Positions 53,359-63,585 are shown, numbered from the stretch's first letter. The stretch: 64,000 bases of DNA from Ornithinibacillus gellani (GCF_003730295.1 NZ_QTSZ01000053.1:91295-155294), one strand, 5' to 3'. The notes: generated by a model from the letters alone, not told the origin. Numbers and translations are program-made.

Positions 53359-55128
53359 ATGAGCAGTATTAAACAGTATATGAAATATGTAAAGCCATAT
53401 AAGTGGAAAATTATCTGGACGGTTCTAATCGGTATTGTAAAGTTTGCGATTCCATTACTGATGCCTTTAATTCTTAAATATGTCATTGATGACATCATTC
53501 GTGCAGAGGGACTGACGGCTGGCGAGAAAAATAGTCATCTTTTATGGCTCATGGGCGGCGCCTTTCTTGTATTCTTGATTTTACGACCGCCAGTAGAATA
53601 TATTCGACAATATTTGGCACAGTGGGTCGGCAGTAACATCCTTTATGATATACGTAATAAACTATTTGACCATTTACAGCGTTTGAGTCTTCGCTACTAC
53701 GCACAGACAAAAACCGGCGAAGTTATTTCCCGGGTAATACATGATGTCGAACAAACGAAGGTTTTTGTCATAACGGGTTTGATGAATGTATGGCTTGATT
53801 TAACAACCATTTTAATCGCCATTATTATTATGTTGACAATGGATGTGCCTTTAACCTTAGTTGCGATTATTCTTTTTCCACTGTATGGTTTGTCGATTAA
53901 ATATTTTTATGCGAAATTACGTCGACTTACGAGAGAACGGTCTCAAGCTTTGGCAGAAGTACAAGGACATTTGCATGAGCGGGTACAGGGGATACCGGTA
54001 ACGCGCAGCTTTGCATTAGAGGACTATGAACAAGAGCAGTTCGACAAGCGAAATGGTAATTTCCTGGACAAGGCAATTACACATACCGAGTGGAATGCGA
54101 AAACCTTTGCTGTGACGAATACAATTACCGATCTGGCACCATTGTTGGTCATTGGGTTTGCGGGTTATCAGGTAATTAATGCAAGCTTGAGTCTTGGTAC
54201 AATGGTTGCATTTGTTGGTTACATGGAGCGGGTTTATAGCCCATTACGCAGATTGATTAACTCTTCCACTACGTTAACCCAATCGATTGCCTCCATTGAT
54301 AGGGTATTTGAATTGATGAATGAGAAATATGACATTGTAGATCGCCCAAATTCAACCCCACTCAACCATGTTCAAGGTGAAATTGAATTGGATAATGTCT
54401 CCTTCCGTTATGATGAGCAAGAAGCGGAAGTTTTGAAAAATGTGAGCTTACATGTAGAAAAAGGGGAGACCATTGCCCTTGTTGGGATGAGTGGTGGAGG
54501 AAAGTCAACACTTATCAGCTTAATTCCAAGATTTTATGATGTGACCAGTGGTGCAATCCGTGTGGATGGGAAAGACATTCGTGATGTCCAAGCACGCTCT
54601 TTACGAGATCAAATTGGAATGGTGCTCCAGGATAATATTTTATTTAGTGAATCCATTGCGGTAAATATTCGGATGGGAAATCCACAGGCTACAGATGAAG
54701 AAGTGATACAGGCTGCAATAGCTGCTAATGCCCATGATTTTATTATGGAACTGCCTGAAGGATATAACACATTGGTAGGAGAACGTGGTGTGAAGTTATC
54801 TGGTGGTCAGAAACAGCGAATCGCTATTGCAAGGGTATTCTTGAAAAACCCACCTATTCTTATATTTGATGAGGCTACTTCAGCACTTGATTTAGAAAGT
54901 GAACATACCATTCAGGAAGCGATGGAAAAGCTCGCGGCAGACCGGACAACATTTATTGTCGCTCATAGACTCGCGACGATAACGCATGCAGATCGTATCG
55001 TGGTCATGGAGCATGGTCGAATTACTGAAGTGGGTTCTCACGAGGAGCTCATGGCGAAACAGGGAAGCTATTATGATTTGTATCAAGTCCAAAACTTAGA
55101 TGCGGAGCAAGTATTTATTAAATCATGA
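53359..55128 (+). CDS. ygaD: ABC exporter, fused membrane and ATPase domains (YgaD)
   Basis: 589 aa half-transporter of the multidrug/lipid type: six transmembrane helices (1-310), then ATPase with Walker [10 protein letters not shown] (about 375-383), Q-loop, signature [15 protein letters not shown] (about 479), Walker [13 protein letters not shown] and H-loop VAHRL. Works as a dimer in the membrane. The gene follows ygaC and matches YgaD by position. Substrate unknown. Confidence 0.93.
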   Translation: MSSIKQYMKYVKPYKWKIIWTVLIGIVKFAIPLLMPLILKYVIDDIIRAEGLTAGEKNSHLLWLMGGAFLVFLILRPPVEYIRQYLAQWVGSNILYDIRNKLFDHLQRLSLRYYAQTKTGEVISRVIHDVEQTKVFVITGLMNVWLDLTTILIAIIIMLTMDVPLTLVAIILFPLYGLSIKYFYAKLRRLTRERSQALAEVQGHLHERVQGIPVTRSFALEDYEQEQFDKRNGNFLDKAITHTEWNAKTFAVTNTITDLAPLLVIGFAGYQVINASLSLGTMVAFVGYMERVYSPLRRLINSSTTLTQSIASIDRVFELMNEKYDIVDRPNSTPLNHVQGEIELDNVSFRYDEQEAEVLKNVSLHVEKGETIALVGMSGGGKSTLISLIPRFYDVTSGAIRVDGKDIRDVQARSLRDQIGMVLQDNILFSESIAVNIRMGNPQATDEEVIQAAIAANAHDFIMELPEGYNTLVGERGVKLSGGQKQRIAIARVFLKNPPILIFDEATSALDLESEHTIQEAMEKLAADRTTFIVAHRLATITHADRIVVMEHGRITEVGSHEELMAKQGSYYDLYQVQNLDAEQVFIKS

Positions 55129-55141
55129 TTGTTCATTAAAT

Positions 55142-55187
55142 AAACATGCCAGTACCGTTAAAATCGGATACTGGCATGTTTGTTTTT
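55142..55187 (+). terminator. Terminator after ygaD
   Basis: AACATGCCAGTA-CCG with CGG-TACTGGCATGTT, then T-rich; adjacent to the dispersed element. Confidence 0.9.
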
Positions 55188-55188
55188 A

Positions 55189-55345
55189 CCACAGATTAAC
55201 TGGCTGTAAGACCCCTACATCAATAATTTTTGTTGATAACAAGAATTGTAAGTAGGGGATCAACAGCCAGTAAAAGCTTGATTGGTTCAACTAACAATCA
55301 GAGGGGAAAGGGCTAAAAAACCCCCACTGATTGAAGTTTCACTTT
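55189..55345 (+). repeat. Dispersed structured element, copy 9
   Basis: Full-length. The left inner stem is CCCCTAC/GTAGGGG, a compensated change from CCCCCAC/GTGGGGG. The right hairpin is CAATCAG...CTGATTG with an irregular middle. It lies one base from the stop codon of hemL, filling the gap between convergent genes. Confidence 0.88.
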
Positions 55346-55346
55346 G

Positions 55347-56639
55347 TTATTTTGCCATTTCGGCAAAAGCATGACCAACTGCTTGGATTGTCTCGTCGAT
55401 ATCTTTTTCGGTATGGGCAATAGTGAGGAACCATGCCTCATATTTAGATGGTGCCAAATTAACACCCTGACGCAGCATCAATTGGAAAAAGCGTGCAAAA
55501 GCTTCTCCATCACTTGCTTCGGCTTCATCATAATTGCTGACAGATGTATCGCCAAAGTAAATGGTCATTGCACCGCAAAGGCGGTTAATGGTGATTGGGA
55601 TATGGTAATCCTGTGCCTGCTGAAGAATACCTTTTTCCAATTTTTCACCAAGTTTATCTAGGCGTTCATATAGCCCTTCCTCTTGTAAAACTTCTAAGCA
55701 AGCAATTCCGGAAGCCATTGATGCTGGATTTCCTGCCATTGTTCCTGCTTGATAGGCTGGTCCAAGTGGTGCCACTTGCTCCATAATATCCAAACGACCA
55801 CCGTAAGCGCCGATTGGTAGCCCACCACCAATAATTTTCCCCATTGCAGTGAGATCAGGTTCAATACCATATACTTGTTGAGCGCTTCCGTATGTAAAGC
55901 GGAAGGCGGTAATCACTTCATCATAAATAACGAGTGCTCCTGCTTTATGTGTCAAATCATTTACAGCTTGTAAAAATCCTTCTTGCGGCTCCACAATGCC
56001 AAAGTTACCTACAATTGGTTCCACTAAGACAGCCGCGAGTTCATCCCCCCATTTATGGAGTGCTTCACGAAATGCATCCAGATCATTAAATGGTACTGTA
56101 ATCACGTCTTCTGCAACAGATTTAGGTATACCAGCTGAGTCCGGAGTTCCCAATGTCGCTGGTCCGGAACCTGCTTGTACCAAGACAGCATCAAAATGTC
56201 CGTGATAGCAGCCTGCGAATTTGATGACCTTTGTTTTATCTGTATACGCGCGTGCGACGCGAATGGTTGTCATGACTGCTTCTGTTCCAGAGTTTGTGAA
56301 TCTAACTTTTTCTAAGGAAGGGATGGCTTCCTTTAACATTTTTGCGAATTTATTTTCGAATGCAGTTGGTGTTCCGTATAATACTCCATTTTCTGCTGCA
56401 TGGCAGATGGCTTTGGCGATATGTGGATGGGCATGCCCTGTAATGATGGGACCGTAAGCCCCAAGATAATCAATGTATTTATTTCCGTCTACGTCCCAAA
56501 AGTAAGCTCCTTTGGCACGTTCCATATAGACCGGAGAACCTCCGCCAACTGCTTTATAAGCACGGGATGGTGAATTCACTCCACCGACAATATGCTGTAA
56601 TGCTTCTTCATGTAATGCTTCTGATTTTGAAAAATTCAT
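55347..56639 (-). CDS. hemL: Glutamate-1-semialdehyde 2,1-aminomutase
   Basis: PLP enzyme converting glutamate 1-semialdehyde to 5-aminolevulinate for tetrapyrroles. 430 aa from the ATG following AAAGGAG ([16 protein letters not shown]); nine extra upstream codons are not used. Motifs: [38 protein letters not shown] and [16 protein letters not shown] with the PLP lysine. Away from the main hem operon, so it corresponds to the second copy (gsaB) of B. subtilis beside ygaD. Confidence 0.93.
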   Translation of the reverse strand: MNFSKSEALHEEALQHIVGGVNSPSRAYKAVGGGSPVYMERAKGAYFWDVDGNKYIDYLGAYGPIITGHAHPHIAKAICHAAENGVLYGTPTAFENKFAKMLKEAIPSLEKVRFTNSGTEAVMTTIRVARAYTDKTKVIKFAGCYHGHFDAVLVQAGSGPATLGTPDSAGIPKSVAEDVITVPFNDLDAFREALHKWGDELAAVLVEPIVGNFGIVEPQEGFLQAVNDLTHKAGALVIYDEVITAFRFTYGSAQQVYGIEPDLTAMGKIIGGGLPIGAYGGRLDIMEQVAPLGPAYQAGTMAGNPASMASGIACLEVLQEEGLYERLDKLGEKLEKGILQQAQDYHIPITINRLCGAMTIYFGDTSVSNYDEAEASDGEAFARFFQLMLRQGVNLAPSKYEAWFLTIAHTEKDIDETIQAVGHAFAEMAK

Positions 56640-56832
56640 ATGTTCAAAACTCCTTTCTTCATGCAAACTGTAGCCTGAGTGATTCCTAATGCGTGGGAAC
56701 CGACATTATTAAATATATCAAAAAAACGTTGAAAAAACATGGATTTGAATGGAGCGGCTGTTTATGAAAGAAGCAGACAAGCTTTTTAATTATTTGGCAT
56801 ATATATGAATATAGGGTGGAGGGGATAATAAA

Positions 56833-57261
56833 GTGGCTTGGTTACCTTGGTGCATATTAATAGCGGCAATGTTGGTTCTTTTGCTTAGTTTATTTAGCTT
56901 TATTCGTATACAGGTGAATGATATGCACGGACGAACTTTTTCACAAGAGGTTTTTATAGCCCTTTTGATCATATACAGCACAATCATTATTGGGTTTGGC
57001 ATGATGTATTTTATTCTGTCTTTTCAAGGGGTACTATTGGTAGAAGACGGGAAATTGGATAAAGTGGAGTGGGTTGGTTCGTTAATTCATTCTTTATATT
57101 TTAGTGGTGTCACGATGCTGACGATTGGCTATGGCGATATTACACCAATCGGTATCGGACGATTAATTGCAGTCGTACAAGCGCTAATAGGCTATGTGTT
57201 GCCGGCAGCATTTGTGCTCCAGCTTGTTCACCAGCATGTGAATAACGAGGAGGATGAATAG
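56833..57261 (+). CDS. Two-TM potassium channel-like protein
   Basis: 142 aa. Hydrophobic segments near 5-25, 40-65, 85-100 and 115-135; the selectivity filter motif TIGYGDITP lies at about 97-105, as in K+ channels. No RCK domain. GTG start after GGAGGGG. Not in the B. subtilis order; an insertion between gsaB and the bcp-type gene. Likely a K+ leak or voltage-independent channel, useful in salt adaptation (inference). Confidence 0.85.
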   Translation: MAWLPWCILIAAMLVLLLSLFSFIRIQVNDMHGRTFSQEVFIALLIIYSTIIIGFGMMYFILSFQGVLLVEDGKLDKVEWVGSLIHSLYFSGVTMLTIGYGDITPIGIGRLIAVVQALIGYVLPAAFVLQLVHQHVNNEEDE

Positions 57262-57318
57262 AAGTTGAAGAATCTGCGTGCTATAGTAGAGATAAGATGA
57301 TGGATGGAGGTAGATAGA

Positions 57319-57792
57319 ATGAGTGAAAAAACGTTTAAACAAGCACCTGACTTTTCGCTTCCGAATCAAAACGGAGACGTGGTTCGCTTAAGTGATTTTA
57401 ATGGGAAACATGTAGTGCTTTATTTTTATCCAAAGGACATGACACCTGGTTGTACCACCCAAGCATGTGATTTCCGTGACAGTCATGAGCAATTTTCCGA
57501 TTTAGATGCAGTGATTATCGGCATAAGCCCTGACCCGGTAGAACGTCACCAGAAATTCATAGAAAAATACGATTTACCATTTACATTATTAGCTGATGTG
57601 GATCATCAAGTTGCAGAAGCATATGGGGTATGGAAGCTGAAGAAGAATTTCGGAAAAGAATATTATGGTATAGAGCGCTCCACCTTTTTAATTGATCCTA
57701 ACGGTGAAGTAGTGAAGGAATATCGTAAAGTACGGGTTAAAAATCATGTGGAAGATGCGTTAACCTATTTAAAGACATCACAAGAAAGCTAA
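57319..57792 (+). CDS. bcp: Thioredoxin-dependent peroxiredoxin, Bcp/PrxQ type
   Basis: 157 aa. Peroxidatic cysteine in DMTPGCTTQACDFRD with the resolving cysteine five residues later, typical of PrxQ. ATG follows GGAGG; the longer frame begins upstream of it. Reduces H2O2 and organic peroxides. Corresponds to YgaF, which lies between gsaB and perR in B. subtilis. Confidence 0.92.
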   Translation: MSEKTFKQAPDFSLPNQNGDVVRLSDFNGKHVVLYFYPKDMTPGCTTQACDFRDSHEQFSDLDAVIIGISPDPVERHQKFIEKYDLPFTLLADVDHQVAEAYGVWKLKKNFGKEYYGIERSTFLIDPNGEVVKEYRKVRVKNHVEDALTYLKTSQES

Positions 57793-57820
57793 GGGCAGCT
57801 GAATGTAGCTGTCTTTTTTT
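57792..57820 (+). terminator. Terminator after bcp
   Basis: GGCAGCT and AGCTGTC around GAATGT, then seven T residues. Confidence 0.85.
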
Positions 57821-57933
57821 ATCTTCCAAGACGCTATCATTCATTTGCTATACATGTTATTGCAGTGATTCAGTTCTAAAAGACTCCTCTATTGGAATAG
57901 GATATACCAAACCCAAAAGTGAGGTGTCACAAT

Positions 57934-58623
57934 ATGATTCGGCGCATATGGGATACGCTTGTCTATATATTTCAACGCCCTATCTATCTTTTCCTGAAAC
58001 GTTTGGTGGATTTGTGTGGGGCGGTAGGTTTATTGATTATACTGGCACCGCTGTTCTATTTTATATATTACCGGCTATCCAAAAGAGAAGGGAGCCCTAT
58101 ATTCTCACGTGAACGATGTATAGGGAAAAATAAAAAAACATTTATTTTATATTCATTTCGCACCATGACGATTCCTTCGCAAGTGATTGATACATTACCT
58201 TTAACACCAATGAAACAGAAATGGAAGGAGGAGCATGCGGACATATATATGCCGCATACAAATACACCTCCGATATATACTTCAGTGGGACATTGGCTGA
58301 ATGAGCGGAAATTGGACCGACTACCACAGCTGTGGAATGTGTTAAAGGGAGATATGAGTTTTGTCGGACCGCGGCCGGAGACGATGGAATTAGCTGAAAC
58401 CTATAATAGAAGGCAATGGGCTAGATTATCCATGAAGCCTGGTTTAATCGGTTTTGCACAGGTGTATGGAGAAAAACATATGAAACGAGATGCTATGCTT
58501 GCTTTGGATACCCTATATATTCGGAAATGCTCCCTGCGTACAGATGTTAAAATAATGTTTTTGATGATAGGGCAACAAATGAAACGTTGGCTAGGATATA
58601 CAGCTGTGCTGAAAAAGGATTAG
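57934..58623 (+). CDS. Bacterial sugar transferase (undecaprenyl-phosphate glycosylphosphotransferase type)
   Basis: 229 aa; one N-terminal transmembrane hairpin (about 25-50) and the catalytic domain with LYSFRTM, LDRLPQLWNVLKGDMSFVGPRPE and KPGLIGFAQVYGE. Transfers a sugar-1-phosphate to undecaprenyl phosphate, starting exopolysaccharide or teichoic-type glycan synthesis. Stands alone without other polysaccharide genes. ATG after GAGGTG; the upstream GTG lies inside that site. Confidence 0.85.
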   Translation: MIRRIWDTLVYIFQRPIYLFLKRLVDLCGAVGLLIILAPLFYFIYYRLSKREGSPIFSRERCIGKNKKTFILYSFRTMTIPSQVIDTLPLTPMKQKWKEEHADIYMPHTNTPPIYTSVGHWLNERKLDRLPQLWNVLKGDMSFVGPRPETMELAETYNRRQWARLSMKPGLIGFAQVYGEKHMKRDAMLALDTLYIRKCSLRTDVKIMFLMIGQQMKRWLGYTAVLKKD

Positions 58624-58779
58624 GCGAGGCTTGGAAGTTTGAACAAGTAACAAATAAGTACATTCCTTCAGAAAATTATTGCTTTTGTTGTCTGATAGAG
58701 AGATAACTTATACAATATATGTGTAGGAAATTTAAAAAGATCGCTATCTAGACACATCGATGAATGGGGAGGTATTTAT

Positions 58780-59730
58780 TTGACTATTTTATTTTCAGCA
58801 AAGCTATCTGAACAACATCAGCAAATGCTGACCAAGCGTTTTCCGAAAGAGACCTTTCTCTTTTATCACAATATGGATGAAGCCAAACAAGACCTGGAGC
58901 GTACAAAGGTTTTGGTAACATATGGTGAGGACTTTGATGAAGAATTATTAGCCAAAGCAAAAAAATTGGAGTGGATCATGGTTATTTCTGCAGGCTTGGA
59001 CAAGCTTCCACTGCAAAAAATAGCCGAGCGAGATATATTGCTAACAAATGTACGTGGAATTCATAAGATTCCTATGGCAGAATATGTTATTTCCATGCTG
59101 CTTCAAGTTTATCGAAATGAGAAAGCGCTGATAGAGAATGAGAAGGAGCATGTATGGGAACGCCGTGGGCTACCACAGGAAATATCGGAGCAGACTATGC
59201 TTGTAGCTGGAACTGGCGCAATTGGTCAAGAGGTTGCCCGATTAGCTAAAGCATTTCGGATGAAGACGATAGGTGTTTCCAGAAGTGGTCGAACGGTAAC
59301 GCATTTTGATGAGAATTATCCCGTTGCTGATTTGAAAAAAGTCCTTCCAGAAGCTGATTTTGTTGTTTCTGTATTGCCAAGTACAGATGAAACAAGACAT
59401 CTATTTACGATGGAACATTTTCGCAGCATGAAGGATCATACTGTTTTCGTCAATATTGGTCGTGGAGATTTAGTCGAAAGTGAAGTACTTATCCAAGCAA
59501 TAAAGGAACAGGAAATTGCCCATGCGATTTTGGATGTTGCAGAGGAAGAACCACTGCCTCATGATCACCCGTTATGGGAAGTAGAAAATATTACAATCAC
59601 TCCACATGCTTCGGGCGTTTCGCCAAAATATTTGGACCGTTCACTTGCAATTTTTATGGAAAACTTAGAGGCATATGTAAATGGTAGTAAGCAATATAAG
59701 AATGTTATTGAAACGAAACGGGGGTATTGA
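58780..59730 (+). CDS. D-2-hydroxyacid dehydrogenase
   Basis: 316 aa. NAD-binding loop GTGAIGQEVARLAK (about 145-158), catalytic Arg in NIGRGDLVE, Glu in DVAEEEPL and His in TPHASG. TTG start after GGGGAGG. Acts on a glyoxylate/pyruvate-type keto acid. The stop overlaps the next gene's start region, so it forms an operon with the adenosyltransferase. Confidence 0.88.
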   Translation: MTILFSAKLSEQHQQMLTKRFPKETFLFYHNMDEAKQDLERTKVLVTYGEDFDEELLAKAKKLEWIMVISAGLDKLPLQKIAERDILLTNVRGIHKIPMAEYVISMLLQVYRNEKALIENEKEHVWERRGLPQEISEQTMLVAGTGAIGQEVARLAKAFRMKTIGVSRSGRTVTHFDENYPVADLKKVLPEADFVVSVLPSTDETRHLFTMEHFRSMKDHTVFVNIGRGDLVESEVLIQAIKEQEIAHAILDVAEEEPLPHDHPLWEVENITITPHASGVSPKYLDRSLAIFMENLEAYVNGSKQYKNVIETKRGY

Positions 59731-59732
59731 AC

Positions 59733-60293
59733 GTGCGAATTTATACAAGGTCTGGTGACAAAGGAAAAACTTCTTTAATTTATGGAAAACGTGTGCCGAA
59801 AAATGATTTGCGTGTGGAAGCATATGGAACCTGTGACGAAGCGAATTCTATGATTGGTTTGGCCCTGAGCTTTTTAGAAGGGGAAAACTGGGAAAATAAG
59901 CAATTGTTCGTAAAGCGAATGCATCGGATTCAGACCATTTTATTTCATGTTGGAGCGGAGTTAGCAACCCCGAGTGACAAAGAGGTACAGTGGAAATTAA
60001 AGAAAGAGCATATTGATGAGCTTGAGTCAGAAATAGATGAAATGGATCGTGAATTAGAACCGTTGCGTCAGTTCATTCTGCCATCCGGGCATCAGGCTTC
60101 CAGTGCATTGCATACAGCTCGCACAATCGTACGTCGTGCAGAGCGGACAGCAGTAGGCTTAGGAGAAGAGGAACTGGCAAACCCATTGGTTGTCTCTTAT
60201 TTGAATCGTTTGTCTGATTATTTATTCGTAGCTGCAAGATATGTTAATAAAGCATTAAAAGGGGAAGAAATTCCTTTACAAGTAGATATTTAA
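59733..60293 (+). CDS. PduO-type ATP:cob(I)alamin adenosyltransferase
   Basis: 186 aa. MRIYTRSGDKGKTSLIYGKR is the ATP-binding N-terminus; VEAYGTCDEANSMIG and RRAERTAVGL are further PduO signatures. GTG at 59733 is preferred, eight bases after GGGGG, to the TTG overlapping the previous stop. Makes adenosylcobalamin. No B12-dependent enzyme is visible nearby. Confidence 0.9.
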   Translation: MRIYTRSGDKGKTSLIYGKRVPKNDLRVEAYGTCDEANSMIGLALSFLEGENWENKQLFVKRMHRIQTILFHVGAELATPSDKEVQWKLKKEHIDELESEIDEMDRELEPLRQFILPSGHQASSALHTARTIVRRAERTAVGLGEEELANPLVVSYLNRLSDYLFVAARYVNKALKGEEIPLQVDI

Positions 60294-60299
60294 TCGCTG

Positions 60300-60333
60300 G
60301 CAAGCAGGTGTTGTAAGAAACACTTGCTTGCTT
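60300..60333 (+). terminator. Terminator after adenosyltransferase gene
   Basis: GCAAGCAGGTGTT and AACACTTGCTTGC, then TTTTG. Confidence 0.8.
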
Positions 60334-60347
60334 TTGTCTGTACAGTG

Positions 60348-60400
60348 TTTATCACAGATTAACTGGCTGTAAGCCCCCACTTATTGAAGTTTCACTTTAT
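60348..60400 (+). repeat. Dispersed structured element, copy 10 (minimal deletion derivative)
   Basis: Only 53 bp: the left end TTTATCACAGATTAACTGGC through CCCCCAC joins directly to TTATTGAAGTTTCACTTTA. The join lies within CCCCAC, which occurs in both the left stem and the right hairpin, so the middle was lost by recombination between these short repeats. Confidence 0.85.
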
Positions 60401-60501
60401 TGTAATTGTTTTAAACTGTGACAGGAAAGCTGTTTAAGTGAAAATAATAGCGATAATTATGTTAGCTTGTTATAATCATTCGGGATAATAATATACTTAT
60501 A

Positions 60502-60566
60502 TTGACAGAAGGACATAAAAAAGCGTACACTAATTATAAAGATTATAATCTAATAATATTATTAGA
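60502..60566 (+). promoter_or_regulatory. perR promoter with PerR box
   Basis: TTGACA (60502-60507), 18 bp, TACACT (60526-60531). TTATAAAGATTATAA (60534-60548) matches the PerR consensus at 13 of 14 positions and covers the start site, so PerR is autorepressed. A perfect palindrome TCTAATAATATTATTAGA follows (60549-60566). Confidence 0.8.
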
Positions 60567-60599
60567 TATGGAAAGAACTATTTATTGAAAGAGAGGTGC

Positions 60600-61052
60600 A
60601 TGACGGTGTCGGATAAAAAGCTGCAGAGAGCAATCGATACATTAAAAGAATCTGGTGTCCGTATTACACCACAACGTCATGCGGTGCTTGATTATCTTCT
60701 GAATTCCATGGTACATCCCACGGCTGACGAGATATATAAAGCACTAGAAGGAAGATTTCCCAATATGAGCGTAGCAACCGTATATAATAATTTACGTGTC
60801 CTTCGAGAAATAGGACTTGTGCGAGAACTGACTTATGGTGATTCCTCTAGCCGATTTGATTGCAATACAACAGATCATTATCATATTATTTGTGAGGAAT
60901 GCGACAAGATTGTTGACTTTCATTACCCAACATTGGATGAAGTGGAATCTTTGGCAGAACAGGTGACTGGTTTCAAGGTTAGTCATCATAGACTAGAGCT
61001 TTATGGTGTTTGTGAAGAATGTCAAAAGGTCGCAGCTGCAACGAAACAATAA
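60600..61052 (+). CDS. perR: Peroxide-responsive repressor PerR
   Basis: 150 aa Fur-family repressor from the ATG after GAGAGGTG. Regulatory Fe/Mn ligands are present as in B. subtilis with an offset of two: His39, Asp87, His93, His95, Asp106; structural Zn cysteines are 98, 101, 138 and 141 (CEECDK, CEECQK). Oxidation of His39 or His93 inactivates it under peroxide. It likely controls zosA in this window. Located before ygzB and the rRNA operon as in B. subtilis. Confidence 0.95.
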   Translation: MTVSDKKLQRAIDTLKESGVRITPQRHAVLDYLLNSMVHPTADEIYKALEGRFPNMSVATVYNNLRVLREIGLVRELTYGDSSSRFDCNTTDHYHIICEECDKIVDFHYPTLDEVESLAEQVTGFKVSHHRLELYGVCEECQKVAAATKQ

Positions 61053-61069
61053 ATATTGGTACAAATGAG

Positions 61070-61105
61070 AAAAGAGCAATCATTGATGATGATTACTCTT
61101 TTTTG
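61070..61105. terminator. Bidirectional terminator perR / pabB
   Basis: AAAAGAG-AATCAT and ATGATT-CTCTTTT, with six T residues on the + strand. Confidence 0.85.
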
Positions 61106-61137
61106 TTTTCAAGACTGTTTTTCTCATTGTTGATTTA

Positions 61138-62892
61138 TTAATCTGAGAATTGTACAGGTACCCATTTGCGCACACTATTTATAAACCAAATGGCTGTAGC
61201 TTTTGATAAATCCTCCAGCGTAATTACTTTTTCTTGAATAACCCCAGCTGTTAATAAGTGTTCACGATAGGTACCAGCTAGTAGCCCTGACGAAACAGGC
61301 GGCGTATACAAGTTACTGTTCAACTCTACAACAAGATTTCCATTGGTGAATTCTGTTGCTTCTCTCGTTTCATTCCATAGTAATACATCGTAACACCCAG
61401 GCTGATGTTTTCTTTTTTCTTCATATATATTTCGGTTCGTCGTTTTATGATATAAAAAGGTGTTACTGCTCGTGATAGGTGTTTTAGCAAGCTTTACATA
61501 TTGAAGAGCTACTTGTTCAGGGTCGATTCTGGAACCTTGAATGTCAATTTTGCCGGCAGAATCTATTAATAAACGTACTTTATACGCACCATCAGCATGT
61601 CGGATTGCGAAATGCTTCATTCTGTCTTTCACTTGGTGAAGGTCGCAATGGAAATGGTAATAATCCGCACTGTTTATAAGGCGCTTTACATGCAGGTCAA
61701 GTAAAAAATAATTGCCATCTTCCAAACGAAGCGTTTCTAACAATTGGAATTGTCCTATCTGTTTTGTTAAAATTTCTGCCTTTGCTAATACTTCCCTATA
61801 TTCTTCATCTGGGTCAGAATCAGAAGTTATACCACCACCAACACCATAGGTTGCCTGTTTCGTTTGATTGTTCAGTAAAACTGTTCGAATTGGGACATTG
61901 AATGTTGCTTGATTGTCTGGAGAGATGAAGCCAATTGCTCCACAATAAACTTCTCGCGGCTCTTTCTCCAGTTCTGCAATGATGCGCATCGTTTTATCTT
62001 TCGGAAAACCAGTGATGGAGCCACAAGGAAAGAGTGCCCGAAAAACATCAATGAGCTCCAAATCATCTGCAAGTTTTGCTGATACGGTGGAGGTCATTTG
62101 ATAAACTGTTGGGTATTTTTCGATCTCATATCTAACAGGTACCTCAACATGACCTGCTTTGGCGATTTTTTGGAGCTCAGATTTCATCACCTCAACAATT
62201 ACTTCATTTTCAAATTTGATTTTTTCAGATTCCTGCAGCCATTTATGGTTTTGTACATCTTCCTCGTGGGTTTTTCCACGAGCAATGGTACCCGCCATTG
62301 GCTTTGTTACAATATACCCTTCCTCCATGCGAAAGAAAAGCTCAGGCGAAGCAGATAAGATTGTAAAATCTCCAATATCCAGATAAGCGGTATAATTTGC
62401 AGCTTGTGCTTGAGCGAGCTGCTGGAAATACGCTTTCGGATTTTTGTGGAATTCCGTTTTCATTTTTATCGTATAATTAACCTGCTTCGTTAAACCGTTT
62501 TGGATATCATGAAGTATTTTATGTAATTGCTGGTGGTATTCGGAAATGGATACATTGGGCTCCCATTTTGTCTCGATAGGATTTGGTATAGTTTCTAATT
62601 CTTGTTCCAGTGGTTTTTCATAAATACCGAACCAAAGTAATGGTGTATTCGCCCCAGTCTTCGTTTGTAGTGTTGATTGAAACGCTGGAGCAGCTTCATA
62701 TGCTAAAAAACCTGCCGCATAAAAACCATCAGCTACAGCAGCTTGTACAGCCTGAAATGCCGGTATCACTTCTTCTATATGTAAGGCTTCGATAATATGT
62801 ACAGGTTTTTCGAAAAGAAGTGGACGAGTGTTGCCATACTTATCTGCAAAATTAAAAAATAATTGCGCTTGGGTATGTTGATTGGTCATCAT
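61138..62892 (-). CDS. pabB: Fused aminodeoxychorismate synthase I and lyase-like protein (PabB-PabC)
   Basis: 584 aa. Residues 1-380: chorismate-utilising domain with ASPELFFRMEEG, KPMAGTIARG and PCGSITGFPKDKTMRII. Residues 385-584: class IV aminotransferase fold (LLDLHVKRL, FLYHKTTNRNIYE with the PLP lysine, NETREATEFTNGN). Makes p-aminobenzoate for folate. The lyase half has the usual EATEF motif, so it is probably active. ATG behind AAGGAGATAA. Convergent to perR; a glutamine amidotransferase partner is not nearby. Confidence 0.9.
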   Translation of the reverse strand: MMTNQHTQAQLFFNFADKYGNTRPLLFEKPVHIIEALHIEEVIPAFQAVQAAVADGFYAAGFLAYEAAPAFQSTLQTKTGANTPLLWFGIYEKPLEQELETIPNPIETKWEPNVSISEYHQQLHKILHDIQNGLTKQVNYTIKMKTEFHKNPKAYFQQLAQAQAANYTAYLDIGDFTILSASPELFFRMEEGYIVTKPMAGTIARGKTHEEDVQNHKWLQESEKIKFENEVIVEVMKSELQKIAKAGHVEVPVRYEIEKYPTVYQMTSTVSAKLADDLELIDVFRALFPCGSITGFPKDKTMRIIAELEKEPREVYCGAIGFISPDNQATFNVPIRTVLLNNQTKQATYGVGGGITSDSDPDEEYREVLAKAEILTKQIGQFQLLETLRLEDGNYFLLDLHVKRLINSADYYHFHCDLHQVKDRMKHFAIRHADGAYKVRLLIDSAGKIDIQGSRIDPEQVALQYVKLAKTPITSSNTFLYHKTTNRNIYEEKRKHQPGCYDVLLWNETREATEFTNGNLVVELNSNLYTPPVSSGLLAGTYREHLLTAGVIQEKVITLEDLSKATAIWFINSVRKWVPVQFSD

Positions 62893-62984
62893 TTATCTCC
62901 TTATCAGAAGCTATAGATTATGTGGTCATTATAGCACGAATGAAAAGTTGTTAGCTGTGAAATAATTGAAACTTGAAATAAAAA

Positions 62985-63017
62985 AATAACAGCGCTATTG
63001 GCGACTGTTATTTTTGT
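62985..63017 (-). terminator. Terminator after ygzB
   Basis: AATAACAG-CGCC with GGCG-CTGTTATT, then T residues on the - strand; overlaps the end of ygzB. Confidence 0.75.
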
Positions 63018-63388
63018 TTGTTTTTTAATTCACGTCGATATTTTCTGGAGTTATATCGTTCATCAAATTCTTTACCTTCTAGATCCTTATCCATTGTTAG
63101 GGGTTGCTTGCAATGCATACATGCATCTACCCGACCAAGCATCTTCGTTGGTTTATCACAATTGGGGCAAATAATTGGAACGGCCCGAGTGGATAATAAC
63201 CCGATCCAAAAATAAACGAGACAGCTTAAAATTACGAATAATACACCTAGGATAAACAGAATCGCCATTAGCCATTCTATTTTCTTAGCAATAATACCAC
63301 CGTACATAAAAGCAATGCCTACGAAAATTAATATGAGAGCAAAGGAACGAATTTTATTTATTTTACTTGAGTATACTAACTGTGCCAT
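63008..63388 (-). CDS. ygzB: YgzB zinc-ribbon membrane protein (DUF2614)
   Basis: 126 aa; two membrane helices (about 15-35 and 40-65), then a zinc ribbon [20 protein letters not shown], and a charged tail ending RRELKNKQK. Function unknown; conserved next to perR in Bacillaceae. AAAGGAGG precedes the ATG. Confidence 0.92.
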   Translation of the reverse strand: MAQLVYSSKINKIRSFALILIFVGIAFMYGGIIAKKIEWLMAILFILGVLFVILSCLVYFWIGLLSTRAVPIICPNCDKPTKMLGRVDACMHCKQPLTMDKDLEGKEFDERYNSRKYRRELKNKQK

Positions 63389-63585
63389 CGTTGTCCTCCT
63401 TTACGATTACAAAAATAGTATAGCATATGAAGCAATGAAAATTGAATTATTATCTTTCGTTATTGTATATGTAGGAATAATTTTGGATCGTTATAATCAA
63501 AGATATATAAATAAGGGTGAAAGGGGTAACTTCTAAACGATCCGATAGATTTGTTTTATCTATTCTATACAGTAATAAAATGAAA

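Noticed and set aside
1850..60400. Dispersed element as a simple rho-independent terminator
   Set aside because: It also sits in divergent promoter regions, has two or three stems, and lacks a consistent U-run in one orientation, though termination as a side effect is possible.
63315..63536. 73-aa + strand ORF near ygzB
   Set aside because: It overlaps ygzB on the opposite strand and has no ribosome site or recognised motif.
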